A DNA stretch of 64,000 nt from Ischnura elegans (GCF_921293095.1 NC_060251.1:100550566-100614565); one strand, 5' to 3'; positions 23,080 through 34,499 are shown, counted from the stretch's first letter. A program made the numbers and translations. The notes: generated by a model from the letters alone, not told the origin.

Positions 23080-26000
23080 GTCGCAATAATAAATTAAGAA
23101 TATGATAATAAAAAACGTATAAATTATGAATCAACATCATACAAGCACGATGGAATAGTAATTAAGTCTTTAAAATTGATATGCTCTATTTTATTGAGTA
23201 ACATACATATTAACACAATATGTACATAATACCCGATGTTGTTTTTTAGTATGATAATTTTTTTAAATTGCAATTATAAAGGTACATAAATGCACCAAAT
23301 AAATATTTCGGTAAAAACTTCGGACGGGTTTCCAACTCATTTAATTCAAATCATCTTCCTTTTTGTTGGCTGAAAAAGTTCCATACAAACAGAAAAGGAC
23401 TCACTTAAGGTTTGCAAAAAGATTTTTTTTCAGAGTAAGAACCGATGGGAAAATTGGAGTTTACCATGCGAATCAAATCTCATTCAACACCCCATTCAGA
23501 AAATACAGATTCGTTTTAAATGCACGCGATGCTAATTTTTACACAGTGAACTGAATTGTAGCAATCACCGAGATATGTTATCATTGAAAGTTGATATGAA
23601 CGATAATTATCACTTCAATTCTTCGAATTTTAAAGGGAAATTTTGTAGGGAAATAAATCACGATTAAATCGTATTACGTGTCCCTCATTATCTTCGTGGG
23701 AGTGGAGAAGTTTTATCTAATCGGTTATTTCAATTGATAAGTTGCGAAATGTGAGAAGAAATTTCACTCGAGCACTTGCATTATGTTCACGCACTTGCGA
23801 GTCAACCGCAGTAGTATTTAATGCGATTCAAGGAAACGATAGCATGATCTGATCCTCGGAAAACACGGATGATGCCATTCCTTGATTTTAATTTTGTAAA
23901 AAAAGAACAAACAGCAAGAAAAGTTTAGTTTTGAGCTGTCCGAGATCTTCCTCATTTGTCACAGTACTTCCTATCCATCTTCTAGTAACAGTGTTCTTCC
24001 TGAACTATTTTTAAGATGAACTTTATTACTTTAAATATAAAATAGCATCTGGTTCGATTACTAAAAATCAATCCCATTCAAAGATACAATATGAATTACC
24101 CTTCCGGCGGATATCAAATAACTTTCACCAAACTGTGAAAAAACATCACAGTTTCATTTCGGAATCGATTCCGAGAGAACTCTGAAACGGAATACACACG
24201 CCGGCATTCAATAATTTTAAAAGACACTGAGATATTAGCTTTGGTAAAATCGTTTCTCTTTTTTACTACTTCTGAGCTAAATAATAGCACTATTACTAAT
24301 AATGGCAATATAATATTATTTGTCATTAATAATGGTTGCTGAGGATATGTTTATTTTATCCTTTTCTTGTCTATAGAGTTAGCAGTTTAGATATAACTGA
24401 ATGACTCGTAAATGCGTGGACACGTTTAGACTAACGCCAAAATTATCGACCAAAAGTATTGGTTAAAGTGAAATTTCATTACGCGTCAGGAAGTAATGAG
24501 TGGTCATTTTCTTAGCAAAATTAATTTTTGTTAGAGCTGTAAAAAAAACAACAGCATGGAACATGGAAGGATCATGGATTTGAATCACATATACTATTTA
24601 GAGAAATAGGATCTGGACTTTCAAATTGCCTGCACTGAATACGAAAATACTTCTTAGAGGCAAATTAATTTACCGAATGTCACAGAATATCTGTTAATAT
24701 TAATATGCTCCACCGTTCGTTGAAACAGAGGCTACACGGGAGAGGGAATAATTTGTAAAATATGTAATATAAATAATATCCCCTGACTGTTCGTCTAGAG
24801 CAGATATTTGAAACTGTTCTTGTACTAAACAGGATGAAAATGAACGGCCCATCTAAATGAACAGTTGAACCCACCTCTAGAGAAAACTCAAAGAAATATA
24901 AGGGACACATCAGTTTAAATCTCGAACTATCCTTAATCATTTTCAATAATTTGGCTGTTTAGCCATAAAACAATAATGTGATGCATTGTGTACCATTTAC
25001 ATTCGACGATAGAGAGCCAATAGTTTCAACCGTCACGCGAAATATTCATTTTTGATCATCTCGAGTTGGACCCATATGAATATAAGTTTGAAAAATGGGG
25101 AAAACGTTAGTTTAAGTTAGTCTATTTTGCCTGAATTTCATCGTAAAAACGAACCATGTTTCGTAATGATTGCACAAATTCATCCTTACCTTGGAATCTA
25201 CCGAAAATTTTCAGTGAACCTTGGTCATCGTTGAATAACGTGATGATCAGTCGTGATTTATATTAGCGACGCTTTTCGTCGAAGTATTCAGTAATCTTAA
25301 AATAAAAAACTTTAAAATGTTTGAAGCCCTCATCACCTTCCTCAGAGGGGAAAAAGATAATTTCTTGGTTTATAAAATATAAGTAACAAGAACATCTCAT
25401 AGATATTTTTCTTAGATTTCAGAACCTCATGTAAAACAGTGGGAGGTGCAGGGAAAGAAATTGCTCTTCCTCGTCCTGGATTACAGTGCTCCAAAGTGCA
25501 CACGAAACCTCAGTACCCTTCAATGACTATTACAATCGCCTATCATAACCAACCATCAAGTTGAAACACCGAGACAGCAATGGACGTTTTACGGTGAATA
25601 ATTTTCAAAAGATTAAATTGGCCATTCAGATTGAACCTAAAAACATTCCCAGGCATATTTAACCCCCTATTGATATGCAGAAAGTCCTCGGGACAAGTGA
25701 GCTGAAAAATATGCATGCAAATGTTTCAGGATATGGACTCACTCCCGAGATAGGATTTTTTAAATTGATTAAATGAACGCTGAATATTCCAAGTAAAATA
25801 CAAGGCACATTGCACACAGAAAGCACAAAATTGCCGTATGAGTGGCAGACACATGGTGAATGAGCAAACTAAACTCCATAGCTATGGAAATGAATAGACT
25901 GCGCTTGAATAGCAATGCGACTTGAATAATTAATTTTACTGTTTATTTGACATTTCCGCATGGACATATTTCTCCTCCTTCCACGGAGAGCTAGAAATAC

Positions 26001-26148
26001 TCCTAGCATGTACCAGTAAAATGCAATTCCAGGTGGTTATGGAAAAAGAACCGAAGTACTTCCTTCGTCTATATAAGTACTGTAAAACTGCCTTCCTACC
26101 ACTGACTGATTGATTCATTCAAATTGTGGGGTTGAAAGAGACGAGATG
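23080..26148. other. Three kilobases with no recognisable feature
   Basis: AT-rich with only short frames. A palindrome CGGAATCGATTCCG lies near 24160. No segment is shared with the rest of the window. A host intron or intergenic origin is possible but cannot be shown. Confidence 0.4.
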
Positions 26149-26240
26149 CGTCAAAAAGTCAAAGAATCGACACCGTCTAAAATCGTCAGGAATCCTTAGA
26201 AAAATTTTGGAAACATTAAATTTTCTATCTGTTTGTGTTA
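26149..26240 (+). repeat. Dispersed repeat I, copy 1
   Basis: AAGTCAAAGAATCGACACC to ATTAAATTTTCTATCTGTTT matches 28483-28578 (AAGTCATAAAATCGACTCC to CTAAATTTTCCATCTATTA) over about 92 bp in the same orientation. Confidence 0.55.
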
Positions 26241-26317
26241 CCAACTTCTTCTATGATTCTACTTTTTGGGTACACTTGGGAGTAAACGAAATCGATGACG
26301 GTTTCATACCAGAATTT

Positions 26318-26487
26318 TTCTCCAGTTTTCCTTTGCGTCAGATGGCTTGTGGACCACAGTTTCCCGGATTTTCCCGCCCGCGTCTTAAGGTCAAAGGCCT
26401 ACGACCTGAAGATTGACGGCACGATAGCCAGAGAAACTGTTGTCCAAAAGCCAACTGACGCGGAAGAAAACCAGAGGAAAAAATCAG
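26318..26487 (+). mobile_element. Small inverted-arm element F, copy 1 (diverged)
   Basis: Left arm (TTTCTCCAGTTTTCCTTTGC, GTCAGATGGCTTGTGGACCA) is roughly complementary to the right arm (TGTTGTCCAAAAGCCAACTG, ACGCGGAAGAAAACCAGAGG). Between them is a CTGAAGA ... GAAAC core like that of copy 2 at 27284. It is more decayed than copy 2 and no target duplication was found. Confidence 0.5.
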
Positions 26488-26840
26488 AGATCTACTTTTA
26501 CCATGTATTATAATTATTACGGAAGAGTGGAGTATATTTTTCAATTTTTAACACTTACCGTGCTGACAGTACTACAGATCTGCTTACCAATTCTGGCCAT
26601 TTTCAATACTTTTGGATCATTTCTAAACAACCAACCTTTTTTATGCGAATGCGAGGAATAGGTTTTGGCATCATTCAAAAGAATGAATTTTAATTTTTTT
26701 TATTTGTTTATTTAGAGGTTAGATTCAGTGGTTTACCACATTTACCCATTGAGTATGACGATGAGTGGATGTTATGCCGTTTGCAATCGGCAAATATTCA
26801 TTGACTATAAAGGTCTCTCAAAGTGGGAATTCGACTCTTA

Positions 26841-27110
26841 AGGCCGTTTTACACGGGGCACGGAATTGCGCAGGTTAGAGCTGCATTAATTTCTAAAATG
26901 GCGTGGAATTGCGCGAATGCATGAGCGAAATAAGAACCGGGGCTATTTTGCCGTCTCACACCCAAGCATTCTCGCATGTATTCTAGCAATTCACCGCTTT
27001 ACACGACGCAATTTTGATTGCGCCTTCGCACGTACGTCAGATTGGAATCGTCGTGGAATTCGTGGAATTCAGTGACGCGCTTCGTACGTTCAGGTGGTTT
27101 AGAGAAAAAA
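26841..27110 (+). mobile_element. Possible PIF/Harbinger-type terminus, one end only
   Basis: TTA at 26838-26840 is followed by AGGCCGTTTTACACGGGGCA, which resembles the AGGCCGGGACACAC end of the Harbinger element 1.8 kb away. TTACACGACGCAATTTTGAT-like words recur inside. The matching right end was not found, so the extent is a guess. Confidence 0.3.
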
Positions 27111-27163
27111 ATAGCGATACGTCGTCCGTAAGGAGCAGAGAGCGAGAGATTTAAGAACCTAGA

Positions 27164-27780
27164 CCACGAATATTACGAAAGATGATCCTCAAGTCGGCCT
27201 CTAAATGTGTTGTCATCGACCGCGCATTTAAATGAGTTTACGAAAGTCGCCACTCGCGTCGCCGACGGACAAAGTGATCCGAGCATTTCTTCAGGGTTTT
27301 CTTCCGCGTCAGCTTGTTTGTGGACAACAGTTTTCAAGAAAGTTTCAGTTTCAAACAAGACACCTTCGACCTGAAGACGCTGGCCGGATAGCCAGCGAAA
27401 CTATTGTCCACAAACAAGCTGACGCGGAAGAAAACCCTGAAGAAATGCAGAGATTAAACCATCACCGCGGAAACCTACGTTCTAAGTGATCCGAGTTTCA
27501 CGGAGAAATAAGACATTTAGGGGAAATAAGGCAAATAGGAGTGTTAACGGAAATTTATGCACATGATGATGTGATCCATCAAATTCATAACTTTTCAGTG
27601 CTATTCATCGCAGTAGCGAACATTATACAGCAAAATATTGGGGGGAAAAATGGATCGCATTGCACTCATCACCGCGCCGAGGACATTTTTGAAACCCGCT
27701 TAAAATGCGGCTGAAATGGCAACAGTCATCAACATTTTTTGGGACGCAACTGGGTCTCCTCCATACGTTCCCCTTGAATA
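27164..27780 (-). repeat. Dispersed repeat E, copy 1 (interrupted by a 200-bp insertion)
   Basis: On the minus strand this matches repeat E at 40395 and 60580. Conserved blocks are CTTTGTCCGTCGGCGACGCG, AGTGGCGACTT and CATTTAAATG. It ends with AATATTCGTG. In all copies the frame over the GC-rich block reads CPSATRVAT, then PFK or SFK, so it may once have been coding. The family is not recognised. Confidence 0.7.
27284..27483 (+). mobile_element. 200-bp retrozyme-like insertion with hammerhead-like core and 12-bp duplication
   Basis: The exact duplication AAGTGATCCGAG (27272-27283 and 27484-27495) flanks a 200-bp insertion in repeat E. It has ~50-bp inverted arms, CATTTCTTCAGGGTTTTCTT at the left and AAGAAAACCCTGAAGAAATG at the right. 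Between them is CTGAAGA (27371-27377), stem GCTGGC/GCCAGC with loop CGGATA, then GAAA (27397-27400). GAC before the core can pair with GTC at 27406-27408. This matches the hammerhead layout CUGANGA-stem II-GAAA-stem III-stem I, with one unpaired C at 27378. Animal Penelope-like elements and retrozymes carry such ribozymes. Ribozyme activity is inference. The frame at the right reads HKQADAEENPEEM. Confidence 0.5.
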
Positions 27781-27785
27781 ATACT

Positions 27786-28145
27786 ATAAGTGATTTTCCA
27801 ATAGGCCTCTAGATATTTCGTCACCCGTCACGCATTTAAATGAGTCTACAAAAGTCGCCACTCGCGTCGCCGACGGACGAAGTGAACCAAGTTTCACAGG
27901 GAAAAAAGGAATAAATAGGAGTGTTAACGTACATTCAAGCACATGATGATGTGATCTACCGAATTCATAATTTTTCAGTGCTATTTGTCGCAGTAGCGAC
28001 CAATGTACGGCAAAATATTGGAAAATAAGATTGGATCGCATTGCTTTCATCACCACACTGCGAACATTTTTAAAGCCGATTAAAAAGCGACCGAAGTGGC
28101 AACGGGAATCAGTCTTCTATGGGATGGAACTGAGCCTCCGCTATG
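27786..28145 (-). repeat. Dispersed repeat E, copy 2 (head-to-tail with copy 1)
   Basis: Same family, same orientation, directly next to copy 1. It shares TCGCCACTCGCGTCGCCGAC on the plus strand and the later blocks TTAAATAGGAGTG-like and CATGATGATGTGATC. It extends the family towards the CCATCCCATA block found in the 40.4- and 60.6-kb copies. Confidence 0.7.
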
Positions 28146-28482
28146 CAGTACTCTTGACGAAGCCTGGTAACATTAGCAGTAAAATTACCGAGGAGTTCAG
28201 TTGATTCCACAGTAACACGGAAATAAGCGTGAAATTTTACGTTTTTTACCGATTTTTCTTGATTCAAACCATGAATCATGGACACCTCGAGATGAAAAAT
28301 AGCATATATATAATATGTAGTTGAGAAATAAAGTCGGGATAAGACATTGATGGGGCTAAGAAACAATTCAGTTTCAATCCAGCATACCCCCATGTCTGTA
28401 GTTACTTCTTGAGATGAAATATAGATGGCATCAATTCCACGCTTTTCTGCATACTTTAAAACCACACGTCCGGCCAACGACT

Positions 28483-28578
28483 ATCGACAAAAAGTCATAA
28501 AATCGACTCCCTCTACAATCGCCTGAAACCCTATTAAAAGTTTTCGAAACACTAAATTTTCCATCTATTACATTGTTG
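28483..28578 (+). repeat. Dispersed repeat I, copy 2
   Basis: Partner of 26149-26240. It ends just before the Harbinger element. Confidence 0.55.
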
Positions 28579-28814
28579 CCAAAACTCGATGGTAAAGGCC
28601 GGGACACACATGACCGCACCGAGCCCGCGCCGACACACGGCCGAGTGTTGGACGTGATACGGCGAGAAAGGAAAACAATGCATTCAAACGCGTAGGGACA
28701 CACACCACCGCACCGTGCCCGCACCGTCACCGTGCTTGGAGACCGCGCCGAGTCCGCACCGTCACCGACTAGTTCAGTTTACTTTTTGACGGTGACGGTG
28801 CGGGCTCGTGCAAT

Positions 28815-28880
28815 ATGGAGAGCGAGAAACTTATTGAAGAAGTGCGGAAATTCCCAGTTCTTGATTGATTTTCTCTGAAT
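28815..28880 (+). pseudogene. MADF protein, first exon remnant
   Basis: ATG at 28815 reads MESEKLIEEVRKFPVL, a typical MADF-domain start (short acidic helix, then a PxLYD-like turn). The next codons are D then a stop (TGA, 28866-28868) where family members have YD, so it is broken by a small indel. A possible donor GTAACC follows at 28881. The middle of the MADF domain, up to the GRPEE segment coded at 30361, was not found. This exon lies just inside the left terminal repeat, pointing inward. Confidence 0.55.
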
Positions 28881-29365
28881 GTAACCATGGACTACAAAAT
28901 AATCATTGTTATCATAAACAAACACCACAAATTAAGTTACGTTGAACTCCTGTGTTTCCCTTTTCTCAATTACTTAATACTGAATTTATCGTTTTATTTT
29001 ATTATAAACTAAAAACAGTATTGTAAATTTATATATTTATGCTTCCAAATTCTACTATCATATTATATTTAATTCATCCATATGTTTATCTCATTTTCTT
29101 TTTCATAACCAAGCCCTTTAGAAGATATACAATTATATCGAAGCGTTGGCTAAATTTGTTTTTTATTTATTTGGACTTAAACCCCAAGAACTCACAAAAA
29201 TATAAATAAATAAGTTTAAGAAGAGGTAAAGAAAGAATAAATTTAATAATAATAATTAACGCACTAAGACAGTTGAATTTTCCACAGTTGAAAGTTGAAG
29301 TTCAAAATATTATCTCTACTTGTACGTTAAAGTCTAATGTCATTTAGCGTTAAACCTTGGGCGTA

Positions 29366-30294
29366 TTATATTCCCAGTGCAGCCCTCGCTTGCCACTCTA
29401 CACTTCCAACTGGAGAGTTAAAGAAATCCTTGAGTTTTTCTCGAACAGCAAACGCTTCTCCTGTTGACCCTCCTCGTAGACGGGGTAGGTCTTGAAGATT
29501 GCAGGCCCTGCTAGGGAGTCTGGTGCCCTCAGTCCCATCTTTGCTTTCATTTAATGCTGATATGTTACTTCCTTCATTTTGTCTTATGAAATTGTGGAGG
29601 ACGCAAGCAGCTAGTACTAAAGTCATAATGTTTTCAGGATTTCCTTGCAACCGTCGGGAGAAAATGCGAAACTTCTGTACCAAAATTCCAAACGCATTTT
29701 CAGAAATCCTCCTAGCTCGGCTTAGACGGTAGTTAAATATCCTTTTGTCATCTGTCAAACCTTTTCCAGGATAAGGTCTCATCATATACCTTTTAAGAGG
29801 AAAGGCTTCATCACCTACAATGACCATTGGCAGTTAGAAATTTGTTCCAGGTAGTGCTCCACCCCTTGGAACATTGAGCTGGCCATGCTCCAGAGCTCTT
29901 CCAAAATTCGAGTTTTAAAAAAATACCTCCATCCGAGTTTTTCCCGTAAGCCCCGACGTCTACCACAATGAAGTTGTAGCATGGGTCAACTTAGGCTAGA
30001 AGTACAATGGAGTATGAGTGTTTGTAATTCCAGTATAGACTGCCTGATAACTTCGGAGCTTGAATTGTAACATGCTTCCCATCCAAGACTCCAATACAGT
30101 TGGGGAACTGCCACTTTTCCCAAAACTCAGATGCCAGAGTGTTCCATTTTGCTTCATCTGGCACAGGCATGACCTCGTTTTGAATAACGTCCACTATTGC
30201 TTTACATGTACTGTGAATGATAGCAGCTACAGTCAATCTGCCCAGCCTATAGCTGAATGAAATTGTCTTGAAAGTATCCCAGGTTGCAAGAAAC
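29366..30294 (-). pseudogene. HARBI1-like DDE transposase, second exon
   Basis: Harbinger transposases cut and join the element ends through a DDE triad. Minus-strand frames read FLATWDTFKTISFSYRLG, AIIHSTCKAIVDVIQNEVMP, FPNCIGVLDGKHVTIQAP (first Asp), GDEAFPLKRYMMRPYPGKGL (second Asp), RRISENAFGILVQKFRIF (Glu) and VLAACVLHNFIR. It ends VEWQARAALGI with a stop at 29366-29368. All three catalytic residues are visible. Damage: a TAA after SYSIVLLA (29986-29988), a frameshift in the T-run near 29926 and further stops before MVIVGDEA. The splice acceptor before FLAT reads CACG where CAGG would be expected, a single-base loss that keeps phase with the exon at 31382. Confidence 0.88.
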
Positions 30295-30360
30295 GTGAAA
30301 AAAGATATTTTGATAGATTTTAACATAAAATTATTATTATTCTAAAAGAATATTTTTTAG

Positions 30361-31163
30361 GAAGGCCGGAAGAGTGCAGAAAAAAGTGGGCCTCGTTTCG
30401 ATATCAGCTCCGTTGAACTCTACAGAAGAGGAAGACAAAATCAGGACAAGCTGCAGCCAAAAAACAAAAGTACAAGTACGAAGACATTTTGGAATTTTTG
30501 CTCCATCACATTGTGGAGAGAGAAACCCTCTCAAATGTGCCATCAATAGAATACTAAGGGGATGATTCTCAATTTGACCCAAGAGTGGAAGAGCCTGAAC
30601 ATGATCCCGAAAGTGAGCTTGAAAGCCAAAACGATGTTTCTCAATATCCTGGTACAAGTTCACAGATTACAGTTCAACCTACCTCTCTAGTTCCTCCAGC
30701 TGAGTCCACGCAAGCCATTTCTGGGAAAAGAAACCACTTTATTAGGCCATTGAATGCTACACGAAGGGGATCAAATTATGAAAAACCGGCGCAAGAGTCT
30801 CCTTCGAGCCAACTTATGGCGTACATATTAGCCGAAAAAGAGGCAGAAAAAAACCGAGTTAATCCAACCAATCCTGAACAGTACCCTATCGATACTTTTC
30901 TTGCTAGCCTGGCTCCAGTTCTGAAATATTTGGACCCCGTATTATTAAACCAGGCAAAAACTTCAATTTTCACCACTGTGCAAGACTTTGAGTTAAAGCA
31001 GTTATCAAAAAATGAAAGCGTCGCAGGCAGCAATGATTCCTCCACACGTTCATCATTCACCAATGAATCACCTCATTACAGTTCCCTTAACGAAAGCAAC
31101 CAACAAATAACGAATCCACTTTCCGTGCATACGGTGAACCACGCCTCGTTTTTTAAATTGTAA
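30361..31163 (+). pseudogene. MADF/BESS protein of the Harbinger element, main exon
   Basis: PIF/Harbinger elements often carry a second DNA-binding protein that helps the transposase reach the nucleus and the ends. A clean acceptor (TATTTTTTAG) precedes 30361. The frame reads RPEECRKKWASFRYQLR, the last part of a MADF domain, then KKQKYKYEDILEFLLHHI, a Ser/Gln/Asn-rich linker, and YPIDTFLASLAPVLKYLDP, which fits a BESS motif, ending at the TAA of 31161-31163. Two in-frame stops (TGA 30414-30416, TAA 30555-30557) break it; the last 192 codons from 30585 are open. It sits wholly within the transposase intron on the opposite strand. Confidence 0.8.
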
Positions 31164-31303
31164 AAATAATAATATTAACATGTTAAGTATTAAAAATTTG
31201 GATATTAAAGTACTGATTTTTTGAAATTGTGTTTCTATTACCACTGGTGACTCTCTTATACAATTATGCAAAACTACAGAAATTAGAAAAGAAGAATATT
31301 TGG

Positions 31304-31347
31304 TCATGTGTGTGTGTTATATATATATACACACACACATATATGTA
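31304..31347. repeat. GT/TA/CA microsatellite
   Basis: GTGTGTGTTATATATATATA runs into CACACACACATATATG inside the transposase intron of the Harbinger element. Confidence 0.85.
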
Positions 31348-31381
31348 CACCTCCTAAAAACGCACAAATATGAGAACATAC

Positions 31382-31811
31382 CTTAAGCACACAGCCAGAC
31401 GTTCTCTTGGTGGAATACATCTCCTCCAAAAAGTATCGTTCTTCTTCAGATGTTCTTGGAGCTTGTCGAGGAGAAGATGGAGAAGAAGGTATTTTTTGTC
31501 ATTCGAAAATATCCGTAGAACTTGATTTCATCATACATGAGACGATGAAACAGGGTATTAAATTCTCCCTCAATGGTTCTTGATTTCCATGCACTGTCAA
31601 CCCAAGTTCTCTTTCTTCGCCTCCTCAAAGTTTCCTCTTTATCCTCTTCATCTAGAGCCAAGGCAATCACCGCTACATCACTGTCCCGACAGTTTGAAAA
31701 CATGATCGAGATCCGAAAAACACACCACGCTAGGAACAGAAATGAGACAATGCTGACGGCCGTCGCACGGGGCAGTGACGGGCCAGTGTGTTCTCCTACC
31801 ACCGTCACCAA
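31382..31811 (-). pseudogene. HARBI1-like transposase, first exon
   Basis: Minus-strand frame from 31811 includes DVAVIALALDEEDKEETLRR, KRTWVDSAWKSRTIEGEFNT and LMYDEIKFYGYFRMTKNTF. This is the N-terminal part of Harbinger transposases (basic RRR..W..., EGEF.TLF.EL..D..KF..YFRM). The natural start is probably the Met near 31703. After a frameshift at the A-run near 31505 it continues LLLDKLQEHLKKNDTFWRR and PPRERLAVCLR up to 31382. A consensus donor, GTATGT, occupies 31381-31376. The reading phase fits the FLAT exon at 30294 exactly, so the intron is 31381-30295 (1087 bp). Confidence 0.8.
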
Positions 31812-31877
31812 CAGTCGTCCGTGCCGCGGCCGTGTGTCGGCGCGGGCTCGGTGCGGTTATGTGTGTCCCGGCCTTAA

Positions 31878-34499
31878 TGAGTAAATTGAACATGACAGAG
31901 AAATTTGTTTATGATTAGTGCCATTTGTCCTCACCTTTATAACAATGGGGACATGCACAATTTTTTTAAAGTGCTATATTAAGAATGTCCCTACCTCAAT
32001 TGTATTCGCCGAAAATCTGGCGGATGGATAATATATTTTAGCTGAGTTATGAGTCTTTAAAAATTAATCTTCATCAGCTGCTTAAAAACACGACGTCATC
32101 GGAGCGTGATGTCACGGCACGTTATCCACTGATGAAAGACAGAGAAAGTGGATAGAAAATCGGTCTATGCAAGGCCTCAAACGTGAATTTGGCGAAAATA
32201 ATTGCTATTTTTACTTCTATATCTTACATTCAAGGCTCTGCCGCTCTGCTCTCATAGCGAAGTGAATGGCGTACCGTCCGATGAGGTCAGAAGGCGTTCC
32301 AGGTCACGTGACTTCAAGCGATATTTGAGCACTATTAATTAGCATTTAATGACGTTTGTGGAATACTAGGAGAGTTTTGGCTTATATATTTGGAATCGTG
32401 AGAAAATTGTCTATCCAGTGAGACTTACTAGCATGATGAACAAATTTCATGCATGTTCCCCATTAGAAAGCCTGGAAGCCAATTTGAGTAGGTTAGATAT
32501 CACAACATGAAAAACGATCCTTAGTGGAATAAACGGCAGACAAAAATTGAAATAACTAGCTGAGACATTAAACTTAAGAATAAATATCAAACGTTACGTC
32601 AGCTAGCATAGATTTCAATAAATACGTCCCCTCTTCTTCGCTGAGGGACCGGTAATGGCAAATTAAAAACTGACTGCGAAAAAAGACGCTGAAAAGGGTA
32701 CATATGTTTTTCAGATATTTCGCACGTCCCTTTCAAGGATTGGTGTCTAGGAGAGAATAGGATCAAGCAACTAGAGCCAAAGGTTGTCTGGACGGATTAA
32801 GTGTTCATCATTTATATTTTATCTGGAACTAATGGATGAATGGAGAGGCTGAAAGGTGAGCTCCAGGAGAAGCTGAGAAATTTCTCAATAACAGCGACCC
32901 TTCTGAAAGATTAATGGCCTAAGGTGGCACGAATGGACGGACCGGCGCGAAGAGGGCACCATCTGGTGACCCTTGTGAGAACGATAATTGACGAAACGTG
33001 ATGAGAAAATCGATACCTCATGCCGACTACCTACATGACTTTCAATCAACTCCATTAACCGTATCAAATGGATTGATTTGAAAAAGGTCCGGTATAAAGT
33101 CACCACTGATACTTAACCCGAAAATTAACTACAACTCACCTAAGTAACGCTGACAATCAACCACTCCAGTTTCCTTTTCGTTCAGGTTTCGTAATACTTC
33201 TTTGATATCCTCTTCACAATGTATTTATCCATAGAGCCCGACAAAGAGCTGGAATAACACGGATGCAAATTCGATCACCGTCATCTATAAATATATACAA
33301 TATAAAAGATCTGTCTATCTATAAAAGATCTATGAAAGGAAGTCTGTTTGTCTGTCCACTATGCATTTCCACACGGCTGCATAGATTGTAACCTAAGTTA
33401 GTACGTAGGAGCATATCATGCTCCCAAAGCCCATAGTGCTATTTCTGGTTATGTCAAACACGTCCTTTGCGTCGATTCCTCATTAACCTTTGGTAAGTCA
33501 CGTGTAGCGTCATACAACTTCTGTGGTTGGACATCCTTCCGGGCACGAACACCTCTTGACATGCTTACAGGGGAAACATAACTCAAAGTATTCTACACTA
33601 AACTATTAATCCTTTTGGTGCAAACATTTTTGCCGGAGTACGCGTTCACACGAAGTTTTAAAATTAGTTCTACGCACGAATAGACACACAGAAAGAACAA
33701 TATTTTGGAGCGATTTATAAGCCGATATAAATGAAAATCGTCTTTTCAATTGTTTGCTGTTACCTTCACCACGTCTGCTCTTCGTTCCCCTAAAAAATCC
33801 TGCCATAGGACCAAGAATTTCAAGTTCCAAGTTTCCCACTCCTCTGGATACTTTCCTTCCTGAGCAAGGCCGGGAAGCCTGCTACGTGTCTAATAATTTT
33901 ATTAATCCCTGTAATCAAGTTTGTGACGTGGTTGCCTAATATGTATAACTGACAAATAGAACCTTGTTCAAATCCGGGGATAAAACATTTAAACACTCCA
34001 AAAAATACTCTGATACAAAAAATACCTAAAGATGTAGCCCAGGGAAAGAAACTGGCTCCTCAACCCTTAATGTCATTCATTCCTACGCTTTTGGTTTATT
34101 TTTAGTGTGCTATACCATTTTCTACTTATATCGTCAATCGGATTGCATCATTAAAAACCACTTGAAGGTGAAAATCACGTAAAATACATGAAAATGGCGC
34201 TGGAATCGGCTTAATTAGCTGGAAGAAGTATTATATTTTAAAAATTTAAGTATCCACAATCTCTGCGCTCTAATTTTGCTTTTCAACCTCGATACATGCC
34301 ATCAATGATATTAAATAATTTATTTAACGTCATCTTTGAGAATTATTTTTTCTGAATTTAGTGGTCTAGCGGTTTCCCTCTCATCGGCAGCAAATTAGTG
34401 GAAATCGGATACAGCAGAAAGTAGGTACATCAGGAAGATAATTGCGTCAGCAGAGGCATCCATGAACAGGAGGGAGCTTTTAGAGAATCGTAATGTAAG
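31878..34499. other. No recognisable feature
   Basis: Several short frames, none with a motif. A segment near 33280-33370 with ATAAAAGATCTATGAAAGGA and TGTTTGTCTGTCC looks like a dispersed repeat by style, but no second copy lies in the window. Confidence 0.4.

Larger units (their letters stand above)
28596..31874. mobile_element. PIF/Harbinger DNA transposon, complete ends, decayed genes
   Basis: The 3279-bp element starts AGGCCGGGACACACATGACC and ends GTTATGTGTGTCCCGGCCT. The inverted repeats run about 48 bp (through CCGACACACGGCC) with one mismatch. It is flanked by TAA on both sides (28593-28595 and 31875-31877), the 3-bp target duplication of this superfamily. It carries the two genes expected of PIF/Harbinger: a DDE transposase (minus strand) and a DNA-binding MADF/BESS protein (plus strand). 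Both contain stops or frameshifts, so this copy is dead as an autonomous element, yet its ends look mobilisable. Sub-terminal GC-rich repeats (CGCACCGTGCCCGCACCG, about 28710-28730) lie inside the left end. Confidence 0.93.

Noticed and set aside
26070..26077. TATATAAG at 26070 as a promoter
   Set aside because: No initiator or DPE at the right distance and no plausible gene downstream.
33754..33939. 61-codon plus-strand and 77-codon minus-strand frames as genes
   Set aside because: Overlapping frames with no motif, near chance length.
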